NCBI RefSeq assembly: GCF_002929535.1
Contig: NZ_PJJO01000050.1
Coordinates: 308 to 64,307, forward strand
Direction: 5' to 3'
Length of the DNA stretch: 64,000 nucleotides
DNA from: Cryobacterium sp. Y11
GTDB taxonomy: Bacteria > Actinomycetota > Actinomycetes > Actinomycetales > Microbacteriaceae
Part shown: positions 8,965 to 16,731 of the stretch, piece by piece
Position numbering within the stretch: the stretch's first letter is position 1
Layout of the letters: every line of letters begins with the position of its first letter
Notes under the pieces: generated by a model
Told to the model about the DNA's origin: nothing
Database searches by the model: none
What the model saw: only the letters and a program-made list of their open reading frames with translations
Made by a program: the position numbers and the translations under genes

Positions 8965-9386
8965 GGCGGTTTCGTGAAGAGTTTCGCGAACGGCCCAAAT
9001 GTGGGCTGTTCACGTAACCCAGCAGGGCGCGGATCGAGAGAATACCGGGAAGTGTTTTTCCTCCGCACTGCGCGCGGTTTTTCTCCACTTCGCAGAAATC
9101 AGCACTCAACGCTTGGTCGGGATTTAGGTGACCGCGGCGCGGAGCGCGGCCGTGCGCAGCCTCCTGAACTGCCAGCGGTCACCGCACTGTGAGTGGATGT
9201 CCTTGAGCGGTAGCAACAAATCGTCGATGATGCGGCCTTTGACACTGCATCGAGCATCCAGACCTCTCTTGGCCGCAAGGCCCACGCCGAGAGGCATCGA
9301 CGTGGCACGGGCGGGAGTTGACAGGGTAGTACGGTGCGAGAAAACCTCGCATGAAATCCCCGCGGCTTTGCCGGACATGCCTCAGT

Positions 9387-9974
9387 ATGAGAGTTGTGAC
9401 CGACACTGACACCGACGCCGAGCGTGGGAAGCGGATGCGCAAACTCGTCGAGCTCGTCGTCGACCCTGTGCGCCGCTACCTGTACCGCCGCACCGACGCC
9501 GCGACGGCCGACGACGTGATCGGCGACACCCTTCTGGTGTGCTGGCGCCGCCTCGATGAGGTGCCCGACGATGCCCTCCCGTGGGCGATCGTCGTCGCGC
9601 GGCAGTGCCTCAGCAACGCCCAACGTGCCGAGCGTCGCCGCATCCGTCTTATCGGCCGCATTATCGCCATCGACCCGCCGCTGGATGCTGCGGACGAGAA
9701 CCCCGCAGCATCCAGCGGCGATGGCACCGTCGAGGCGGCCCGCGTGACTGCCGCTCTTGCCTGCCTGCGTCGAAACGACGCCGAGATTTTGCGGCTGTGG
9801 GCGTGGGACGAGTTGACGAGTCCGCAGCTTGCTGTTGTGCTCGGCATCAGCGCCAACGCAGCGGCGATCCGTCTTCACCGGGCTAAGGCGCGCCTTAAGC
9901 AGGAGCTACTGAAATCCGTCAGCGCGACCGGACATATCACTTACGACGAAGGGAGCGAGAATGCACGACGATGA
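9387..9974 (+). CDS. ECF-type RNA polymerase sigma factor
   Basis: A 195-residue sigma-70 family protein. Region 2 lies near the N-terminus (the PVRRYLYRRTDAATADDVIGDTL segment in two parts) and includes a CWRRLDEVPDDALPWAIVVARQ segment. Region 4 with its helix-turn-helix is at the C-terminus (LTSPQLAVVLGISANAAAIRLHRAK). It should direct RNA polymerase to a small regulon. The start is uncertain: ATG 9387 is chosen, with ATG 9435 possible; no strong ribosome site is seen. Its 3' end overlaps the next gene by 14 bp, so the two are translationally coupled. A TTGACA box lies at 9318. Divergence from other ECF groups prevents a group assignment. Confidence 0.85.
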   Translation: MRVVTDTDTDAERGKRMRKLVELVVDPVRRYLYRRTDAATADDVIGDTLLVCWRRLDEVPDDALPWAIVVARQCLSNAQRAERRRIRLIGRIIAIDPPLDAADENPAASSGDGTVEAARVTAALACLRRNDAEILRLWAWDELTSPQLAVVLGISANAAAIRLHRAKARLKQELLKSVSATGHITYDEGSENARR

Positions 9975-10569
9975 CCGTGCGCTGCGCGATCAGCTGCGCG
10001 CCGCCGATCCGGCCCGCGCGCTGCTCCCTGCCTCGCCGACGTGGCTCGACCACAGAATAGAGCAGATCATGACCGACCAGTCCTCCACCACTACAACCGT
10101 GACCCCCGAGGCGCCGCGACGTGCCTTTCGGCGGTGGATGCCGGCGGTTGGTGTCGCCGCCGGCCTCGCCATCGCTGCTGCGATCGTCGCGCCCCTCGTT
10201 TTCGGTGGCCCAGAACCTACCGTCGAGTCGCTGCGGCCTCCCACGGACGGAGGCCTCGCGAGTGGAAGCTGCCTCGTGCTTGAGCCGGCGACCGTAGCTG
10301 CGCAGGAGCAAGCGTTCGCCGCGACGGTGCTGTCGGTCCAGGGCGACACCGTTGTGCTGGACGTCACGGAGCGCTTCGGCGGCGACGTCGCTGACCGCGT
10401 CGAGGTGGCGCAGGTCGATGCCATGACTTCAGACTTCTCGGGCGTACCCTTCGAGGCCGGCCAGAGCTATCTCGTCGGCGCAGTCGATGGAACGATCACC
10501 GGGTGCGGCGTCACCGGGGCCGACAGTGCCGAGCTCCGCGCGGTCTACGACGCAGCGTTCCCCGGCTGA
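9961..10569 (+). CDS. Single-pass membrane protein, probable anti-sigma factor
   Basis: The 202-residue protein has a short cytoplasmic part with a leucine-rich N-terminus (LRDQLRAADPARALL), one transmembrane helix near residues 60-82 and an exported C-terminal domain of about 115 residues with two Cys that could form a disulfide. Position and topology fit an anti-sigma factor for the upstream ECF sigma. The zinc-binding HxxxCxxC motif of ZAS anti-sigma factors is absent, so the mode of binding is unclear. GGGAG precedes ATG 9961, and it overlaps the sigma gene. A second copy of its C-terminal half occurs at 38694-39022. Confidence 0.7.
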   Translation: MHDDDRALRDQLRAADPARALLPASPTWLDHRIEQIMTDQSSTTTTVTPEAPRRAFRRWMPAVGVAAGLAIAAAIVAPLVFGGPEPTVESLRPPTDGGLASGSCLVLEPATVAAQEQAFAATVLSVQGDTVVLDVTERFGGDVADRVEVAQVDAMTSDFSGVPFEAGQSYLVGAVDGTITGCGVTGADSAELRAVYDAAFPG

Positions 10570-10777
10570 CGGGAACAGTGCGGGGAATCGCCCTGATAAC
10601 GAGATGCCACGGCGGTCACTGCGAGCGCGGTGGCATTTCCCAAAAGCCCCACGACGCCGTCGCCGTGTGAGCGGGGCCAGCCGCCGGTCGTTTGGAGTTA
10701 TGGTGCTGACCAAGGACGACAGTCCAGGCTATATTTTCCATATTCTCGCCGGCAAGTGAGGCGTGTCTGACTCAAAT

Positions 10778-10891
10778 TCGCCAGTCCGGCAGCCAAACGC
10801 CTCGGATACCGGGCAGACGCTCGCGCAGCATCCACTTGAACAAGAAATTGCTCCGAAGAATCCTCAGAAGCGATTTCTTTTTGTTCCGACC
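10778..10891. repeat. Dispersed repeat R1, copy 2
   Basis: Same start (TCGCCAGTCCGGCAGCCAAA) and end as copy 1, with about 20 differences between. The hairpin is degraded (AGAAATTGCTCCGAA against AAGCGATTTCT), so the terminator is probably weaker here. Confidence 0.8.
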
Positions 10892-11036
10892 AGACCGTTG
10901 AATCGCATCGGCTTGGGCTGACTCTGCGCAGCACCTGGCGGCGCATTCCCCGCACCACCGGTTTCTGTGCGGTTTGCGCACGGGTATGTTCGGCAGAATG
11001 AGCGACGAGATGCCCCGATTTTAGCCGGAGTACCGT

Positions 11037-11333
11037 GCTGAATGGCGAGCATGGCTGGCGCAGCATTTGACGCGCGGCATCCGTTTGGGTGGTGTCGTGG
11101 AAGAAATCGTCGGGCAGGACGGGCCCGAGTTACGACGAACTATAGTGTCGGAGACGCTTGCCTTCGGCTGGATCGACGGCGAGGGTGACAGCATCGACAG
11201 CGACTGCACCATGCGCTATTTTCCAGCCGCAAGCGCGAATACGAACTCACGGCTCTGTGCAAGCGAAGGCTACCTGTGCGGCATAACTGGCGACGATCGT
11301 TTTTTTGCAATCGGGGTGATCGACAAACTGTAG
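11037..11333 (+). pseudogene. Remnant of YdeI/OmpD-associated family protein
   Basis: The frame reads AEWRAWLAQH, then an insertion-like diverged part, then SETLAFGWIDGEGDSID and MRYFPA. This matches the N-terminal half of YdeI-like proteins (WLAEHH and EALCFGWIDG, then FTPR). The start and the C-terminal domain are missing. The rest of the frame up to 11333 shows no resemblance. It sits directly before the first lipoprotein gene. Confidence 0.45.
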
Positions 11334-11340
11334 GGGAACC

Positions 11341-12831
11341 ATGTCGCGGCGTTTTGGGACAACTGCCTTAATCGGCCTCATGGCCATTCTGGTGTTGAGC
11401 GGATGCTCGGTGCCCGCACCAGAGTCGGCCGCGACCACCGATCCCTTTAATTTAGTGGCACCCATCGAGCCGACCTGGACCGCAGAGGCCGATCTGGTCG
11501 GGTATCCGATCTACCACGACGGCTTCGTCGCCTCATACGTTGCGGCCCCAAACGGAGCGCTCCATGTGGTCGTGTGGGACGCGGCCACTGGCTCTGAGGT
11601 GTGGCGCGACATCGCAGGGTTAGGGGCTACCTCTTCCGGCCTCATCACCCTGGCCGGCTTGGAATCAGGCGGAAAGTCCTTCGTCACCTACCTGAGCCCG
11701 TCGTCGAACCCGGACGACGCAGACAGCTGGTCCGACCTTATGATCGCAGAGATTGGCACTGCTACCTCAACGATCGGCATGGACAGTGAAATCTGGGCGC
11801 AGACGATCCCGACCGTTTGCGCCGATCAAACCGCGGTGTGTTTCTCCGGATTCCTGAAGGAGACAGCGGGTGGCGACAGTGCAGGGTTTCGCAGTGAGCC
11901 CGATTCAGGCACCATCGTCGTCGATACCGACGTCGTGCCCGCAAATGCACGCAGGATCGGTGCGAACCTCTTCTCCACCAATGACCGGTCGGACGGCGCA
12001 ATTGAACAGCTCGGGTACAGCGCCGGCGGTGCCATCGTGTGGCAAGTTCCGTACGGTGAGGTGTTTGGTGACGGCTACTCAGCCGACGGCGGCACACACT
12101 GGGGAATTTTCGCCTCGGATGCGGTGATTGTGGGTGAGGGTCATTTCGTCGACCGGGACAGAACCTACGGCAGTGAGTATGTGGCAAATGCGACCCTCCA
12201 AACGGTGGTCGGTCTCAACCCTGCGAGCGGTGAGGTGCTCTGGCGCCTCGCCGGTGCTGAGAACTGTTGGGGGGATGCGAGCGAATTAGAGCTCATCGAC
12301 GGCCTGGTTCCCCTGTGTCGCATGAACGCGGGAACGACGACCAACGCATTCGGATCCGACGGCACCACCATGGAAACAACACGGGCAGATTACGACATCG
12401 ATCTGTTGGGCGTGGATCCGCTTTCTGGCGAGGTCGTCTGGACGTCACCGCTGGGCGATGCAGGCTTAGACTCACCGACTTCCGATCTCTCCTTTCAAAG
12501 CCTTTCGGGCATGCGACCCGTCAATATCTCCGGCACGGCCAGACTGGTCGATATCCTGCGGGGTGAGGCCAGCGATCTGCCTGACGGTGCGATTCTGGCG
12601 TGCAACGACCCTCGGGACCCGTTCCAGGCGCCGAGCCTCGAAACCGAGACCGAGACCATGTCGGAGTATGGCGCCGGGAGCGATTTGATTCCGTGCACGA
12701 GCGACCTGATCGCGATCGAAGGCAACGCGTACTCTGCCGCTGCCGTGCGTATGGCCGGCCGAGAAACCGTCGAGAACACCTTCGTCATTGGCGGAGCGTC
12801 GGGGCTGTCGTCCTACACACTGTCCGACTGA
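11341..12831 (+). CDS. Lipoprotein with PQQ-like beta-propeller repeats
   Basis: The 496-residue product has a lipobox LSGC with Cys at about residue 22, so it should be lipid-anchored outside the membrane. The rest resembles PQQ-binding-like or quinoprotein propeller blades: VVWDAATGSEVWR, VVGLNPASGEVLWR and LLGVDPLSGEVVW are three blade-type repeats. No catalytic residues can be named. ATG 11341 follows AGGGGAA. A close paralogue follows 98 bp downstream. Function is unknown; such proteins serve as binding or scaffold lipoproteins in actinobacteria. Confidence 0.75.
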   Translation: MSRRFGTTALIGLMAILVLSGCSVPAPESAATTDPFNLVAPIEPTWTAEADLVGYPIYHDGFVASYVAAPNGALHVVVWDAATGSEVWRDIAGLGATSSGLITLAGLESGGKSFVTYLSPSSNPDDADSWSDLMIAEIGTATSTIGMDSEIWAQTIPTVCADQTAVCFSGFLKETAGGDSAGFRSEPDSGTIVVDTDVVPANARRIGANLFSTNDRSDGAIEQLGYSAGGAIVWQVPYGEVFGDGYSADGGTHWGIFASDAVIVGEGHFVDRDRTYGSEYVANATLQTVVGLNPASGEVLWRLAGAENCWGDASELELIDGLVPLCRMNAGTTTNAFGSDGTTMETTRADYDIDLLGVDPLSGEVVWTSPLGDAGLDSPTSDLSFQSLSGMRPVNISGTARLVDILRGEASDLPDGAILACNDPRDPFQAPSLETETETMSEYGAGSDLIPCTSDLIAIEGNAYSAAAVRMAGRETVENTFVIGGASGLSSYTLSD

Positions 12832-12929
12832 TCCGGGCGCATCGGAGAATTCGCTCGCCCGCAATACGGCATAGTTATCGAAGGTCCTGTGTTCGCGATC
12901 GGAGACGATCGACGAACCACAGGGAATCT

Positions 12930-14030
12930 ATGTCACGGCAGGTCACGAAAACCGCATTGAGCGGGATGATCGTCATCGCCGCGTTGAGCGGATGCGCCAC
13001 CACCACTGCAGAACCGAAACCGACCACGGCGGCTGCCGTTACCGACTTCGTAACCCCCATCGAGCCGACGTGGACGATCGATGTCGACCTTGTTGGAAAA
13101 CCGATCTACCAGAACGGCTACGTCGCATCGTATGTCGCGGCTGCGGACGGCGCACTCAACGTGATCGCGTGGGATGCCACGAGCGGCGTCGAGGTCTGGC
13201 GCGATGTTGCGGCCGTTGGCGCCGCGACCCAGGGCGTCGTGGTCAACCTGGATGGCCTGGAGTCGGGCGGAAAATCCTTCGTCACCTACCTGAGCCCGAT
13301 CGTGGGCGATGACTCCGGCTGGACCGAGCTCGTGATCGCGGAGATCGGCTCCGGCATCTCGACGTCCATCACCAACAACATGGTCTGGGCGACCCAGCGG
13401 CCAGCTGCCTGCGCCGATGACATCGCCGTGTGCTTCACCGGATTTCTCCAAGCGGCCCACGACGCCGACAAAGCTAAGTTTCACGTCGACCCCAAAGGCG
13501 GCACCATCGTGGCCGATACCGATGTGGTGATGCCCGCTAAAGCCCGCATGCTCAATGACCGCCTCTTCTCCACCAACGCGCGCACCCCCGACGGGGTGGA
13601 AGAACTCGGCTACAGCGCCGACGGCGCCATCGCATGGCAGATTCCCTACAGTGACATCTTTGCTGAGGGCTACTCGAGCGACGGCGGTTGGAACTGGGAT
13701 CTGTCCGCATCCGCAATCCGGGCGGTCAACGTGGCCGGAACACTCAGCCTGGTCAATGCGCTCACGGGCGACGTCACCGACCTTCCCGACGGCGCAATCT
13801 TCGCCTGTGGTCAGTACCGCGACGGATTCGAAGCGATGCAGCAGAGCAGCGGAGACGTTTTTGCGTATGGTTCCGGGTACGATGAATTCCCGTGCACGAG
13901 TGACCTCGTCGCGATTGAAGGCACCGCCTACTCGGCCGGCGCTGTGCGCATGGGCGGTCTCGAAACCGGCGAGAATACCTTCGTCATCGGCGGAGCATCG
14001 GGGTTGTCGTCCTACACGCTGCTGGACTGA
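12930..14030 (+). CDS. Paralogous PQQ-like lipoprotein, internally shortened
   Basis: This 366-residue lipoprotein (lipobox LSGC, Cys at about 22) is a paralogue of the preceding gene over its whole length, but it lacks about 130 residues in the middle. The blade-bearing part that in the first protein runs from ASDAVIVGEG to SLSGMRPVNIS is replaced by a direct join (NWDLSASAIRAVNVAG). Two of the three WD-type blade motifs are lost. The frame is kept, so it may still be made. ATG 12930 follows AGGGAA. It was probably created by tandem duplication and then deletion. Confidence 0.75.
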   Translation: MSRQVTKTALSGMIVIAALSGCATTTAEPKPTTAAAVTDFVTPIEPTWTIDVDLVGKPIYQNGYVASYVAAADGALNVIAWDATSGVEVWRDVAAVGAATQGVVVNLDGLESGGKSFVTYLSPIVGDDSGWTELVIAEIGSGISTSITNNMVWATQRPAACADDIAVCFTGFLQAAHDADKAKFHVDPKGGTIVADTDVVMPAKARMLNDRLFSTNARTPDGVEELGYSADGAIAWQIPYSDIFAEGYSSDGGWNWDLSASAIRAVNVAGTLSLVNALTGDVTDLPDGAIFACGQYRDGFEAMQQSSGDVFAYGSGYDEFPCTSDLVAIEGTAYSAGAVRMGGLETGENTFVIGGASGLSSYTLLD

Positions 14031-14061
14031 ACCTGAGGTCGTGCCCGAGTCATCCGCTCGC

Positions 14062-14232
14062 CGAGCCGTGAATTTGCCTCCGACTTCATGTCGTTGCCGG
14101 TTGGCGACCTGGTCAGATTGCTCCGGGATCAGGGCATGAATGCCGCTGTCCCGAAACATCTTTCGCTTCGCTTTCGACGAATACGCTTGATTACCCATGG
14201 CCCGATCCCGCGTCGCGGGCGGACGGTTTGAG
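14062..14232 (-). pseudogene. IS5-family transposase fragment
   Basis: The minus strand encodes GNQAYSSKAKRK, IHALIPEQSDQVANR and a Gly/Arg stretch. This matches the part of IS5-family DDE transposases around the second Asp (GDKAYSS, IPEKSDQ-AN). Both ends of the gene are missing and no terminal repeats are visible, so it is a dead fragment. Confidence 0.65.
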
Positions 14233-14496
14233 ACCGCGGCCCTGCACGATGGAGGCGAGAAACCGGACACCTGCTGCTGGCGAAGAACTGTGAAGCATTT
14301 CAAACCACCTAAAAAGTAGGTGTTGCTTCGATCAATAGAATCCCCTGATCAGTGGGCAGGCGCAGCGTCACGTTTCACTTGGCGGCACCGGGGCGGATGC
14401 ATGTGGCATAAGAGGTTGGCAGTAGCTGCCTGGGCTTTTGGATGTGCGACAGCATCAGATTTTATGAGACTCGATTGTTCTAGTAGCGTTGTAAAC

Positions 14497-14853
14497 ATGT
14501 TGTTCGTGGTGGATGCGTCTTCGTCGGTGTCACTGGCGATGCAGATTGCCGTGCAGGTGCGTTCCGGGGTGGTGAACGGCGATCTGAAACCGGGTGACCG
14601 GCTGCCTCCGGCACGTGATCTGGCTGAGTCTTTGCGCGTGAATATGCACACGGTGTTGCGCGCATATGCGGAGTTGCGAAACGACGAGGTGATTGAAATG
14701 CGTCAGGGGCGCGGGACGTTCGTGCGCAAGGACGCTGGCTCTGGGCTTATTCGCGTGACCGAGCTGGCCGCACAGTTTACGCACGAGGCGCGAAAGCTGG
14801 GATTGACCCGGTCAGATATTTTGCGATTGATCCAGAGGGGTGAAATTACATGA
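14497..14853 (+). CDS. GntR-family regulator, YtrA subgroup
   Basis: A 118-residue regulator with an N-terminal winged helix (SVSLAMQIAVQVRSGVV, GDRLPPARDLAESLRVNMHTV) and a short C-terminal helical tail, as in the YtrA group. These usually repress the operon they begin, often one for membrane proteins or ABC exporters. The ATG at 14497 lacks a clear ribosome site, so a leaderless transcript is possible. It overlaps the DUF1648 gene by ATGA, so the two form one operon and the regulator probably controls it. Confidence 0.85.
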   Translation: MLFVVDASSSVSLAMQIAVQVRSGVVNGDLKPGDRLPPARDLAESLRVNMHTVLRAYAELRNDEVIEMRQGRGTFVRKDAGSGLIRVTELAAQFTHEARKLGLTRSDILRLIQRGEIT

Positions 14854-15851
14854 GTGAGAAAAACGTGAGTGCCGAGATGATCCGGAGGGTTCTCGCGGGA
14901 GCCGCATCATGCGTACCGGTGCTGGTGGTGATCATCTCGTGGTGGGTCTGGAAGGATCGCCTTCCCGCTGAGCTCGCCTCGCACTGGTCGGGGTCGGGGC
15001 CGGCCGACGACGCAATGGCCGTGGGAGCCTTGCTCGCCCTGAACCTTGGACTGACGGGCGTGCCGGCCGTCGCCGGAGTCGCGATAAGCGTCTGGCCCGG
15101 AATGAGCGCGCGGGCCCGGCGAGGTGCCTATTTCTTCCTCGGCGTATTCGGCGGGATGGGTGCCGCCACCTGGTTGCTCTCGGCGGCCTTGACGATGCAG
15201 GTCGGCGACCCGTATGAAGTCGTCCTCGGGGCATGGGTCATCGTGTTATTCGCCGCCGCTGGCTATGGGATCATCCCCTTCCTTATCGCACCAAAGCCCC
15301 GACTCAAGGCGACAGATGTCGAAAGGCGCATCGAATTCGCGCCCAGCGCTATCGGTGCTTGGTCTCAAACGATCGCGGGAAACATGTTCCTGTGGGTTGC
15401 AATCGGACTGATCATTCTCGGTTCCGTCCTTTATGGGCCAGCAATCATCGCCGGGCAGGCTTTGGACCAGATCGTTGGCATAGCCGCGATAGCCGTCGCC
15501 GTTGTCTTAGTCGCATCGTTTGTCCGGTTGCGCGTGACTGCAGATTGGCGAGGTCTGCGGGTGGTCTCGACCATTTTTCGGATTCCGTTTAAACGCATTC
15601 GCTTAGACGCCATTGCTGTCGTCGAGGCCGCTGATCTTCAGCCCATGGAGTGGGGCGGGTGGGGGTATCGAATCATGCCCGGACGATCCGCGATCATTTT
15701 GAGGAAGGGTCCCGGGCTAGTCGTGACCACGCGAAACGATAAGCAGTTCGCAATCAGTCTCGACGATCCCGAAACGCCGGCAGCCTTGCTGGCAACACTT
15801 CGAGACGGAAATGCTGCAGCGCCGGAGAGGCAGATAGAAAGCAAGCCATGA
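14850..15851 (+). CDS. DUF1648 domain membrane protein
   Basis: The 333-residue protein starts with a membrane helix and then the DUF1648 signature (LPAELASHWSGSGPADD). At least six more hydrophobic segments follow, with a soluble C-terminal domain rich in beta strands. DUF1648 proteins are integral membrane proteins of unknown function, often paired with YtrA-type GntR genes exactly as here (4-base overlap). Expression is probably autoregulated by the upstream repressor. Confidence 0.85.
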   Translation: MSEKNVSAEMIRRVLAGAASCVPVLVVIISWWVWKDRLPAELASHWSGSGPADDAMAVGALLALNLGLTGVPAVAGVAISVWPGMSARARRGAYFFLGVFGGMGAATWLLSAALTMQVGDPYEVVLGAWVIVLFAAAGYGIIPFLIAPKPRLKATDVERRIEFAPSAIGAWSQTIAGNMFLWVAIGLIILGSVLYGPAIIAGQALDQIVGIAAIAVAVVLVASFVRLRVTADWRGLRVVSTIFRIPFKRIRLDAIAVVEAADLQPMEWGGWGYRIMPGRSAIILRKGPGLVVTTRNDKQFAISLDDPETPAALLATLRDGNAAAPERQIESKP

Positions 15852-16263
15852 CGGGAATAACCGGCCGCGGGGCTTCTTTCGGGCGATCCGCGTCAGAAGC
15901 TCCGGATCTTGTATGTCTAGGGTTTCTAGACACTCGGCAAACACGGGATCCGCGTCCGCAGGCCTGCAGGCGAACCGATCTGGGCGAGTGGGGTCATGAG
16001 TCAATCCTCAGAAGCGAACGAGAAGAACAGGACCGCGCAAGGTTAGTTGCTTTCTAGTCGTGCGAATTTAGTTCGCGATCGATCCACATCACCGAGACTG
16101 CACGAAATTTACGGCACGATGTCATGGCATCATCCCTGCGGTGGATACGAAAGGGACTGGGACGTGCCGCATGTTGAGTTGCAACGCGAACTGCTGGAAA
16201 CGTAAATAACATACGTATTATTTCTGCTCTGGATGCCGTCCTGATCGTCGGTATCGTCTGCTT
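15852..16263. other. Intergenic stretch without a recognisable gene
   Basis: About 410 bp after the DUF1648 gene contains no frame with a family resemblance. A short AT-rich part around 16200-16230 may hold a promoter. Confidence 0.4.
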
Positions 16264-16458
16264 ATGATGCAGATCTCGAAGCTTGACGTTGGGTACCTGT
16301 GGGTCAAGCGTATTGTGGCGATTTTCGGAGTGATCGTCACCTTTCTCGGCATCAGGGGTGTCAGACTCCAGGGTGTGGGCATCTTCCACTTGAAAGAATG
16401 TTGGAACCCTAAGCCTCGTGCGGGTCACGGATTATCCGATACTGGCACCACTAATTGA
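16264..16458 (+). CDS. Small hypothetical membrane protein (64 aa)
   Basis: The frame has one hydrophobic helix (RIVAIFGVIVTFLGI) and a Trp-rich beginning. It has no family I recognise and may itself be a truncated piece of a membrane protein. It ends 10 bp before another membrane-protein remnant. Confidence 0.25.
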   Translation: MMQISKLDVGYLWVKRIVAIFGVIVTFLGIRGVRLQGVGIFHLKECWNPKPRAGHGLSDTGTTN

Positions 16459-16467
16459 AGGCGAGCC

Positions 16468-16686
16468 ATGAAATATTTTGTAGCTGCAGTCTGACTATCG
16501 GTTGGGATCCTGGGCACGGTGGAGATTCTGTCAACATTTTTTGACACGGCCACGCGGGCGACGATAAACCCATTCAACTTCTTCGGATTCTTCACCATGC
16601 ACAGCAACATCATTCTGGTTGTTGTGCTGCTGGTCGCCTCTGTCGTCTCCCTCTCCGGACGACGCCAGTTCAGTCCCGGTCGTTGA
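16468..16686 (+). pseudogene. Remnant of Pr6Pr-type membrane protein
   Basis: ATG 16468 opens a frame with a stop TGA at codon 9 (16492-16494). After it comes NPFNFFGFFTMHSNIIL and a membrane helix, matching the FSYFTxQSN signature of Pr6Pr-family membrane proteins. The frame ends at 16686 after one helix, whereas family members have about six. It is both interrupted and truncated. Confidence 0.5.
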
Positions 16687-16731
16687 TGTTGGCGCGAGGT
16701 TGTGCAACGACCAACATAGTCATCACCGGCG

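Larger units (their letters stand above)
9001..10590. repeat. Repeat R2, full copy (sigma/anti-sigma locus)
   Basis: The left 238 bp (9001-9238) and the right part (10232 to about 10590) are both found again, joined together, at 38455-39065. The middle 1001 bp is absent there. The shared 8-mer TGCGGCCT lies at both ends of the missing part. Confidence 0.85.

Noticed and set aside
12933-14303. A 456-codon open frame on the minus strand
   Set aside because: Only its first part, outside the lipoprotein gene, is real (IS5 fragment). The remainder is antisense shadow.
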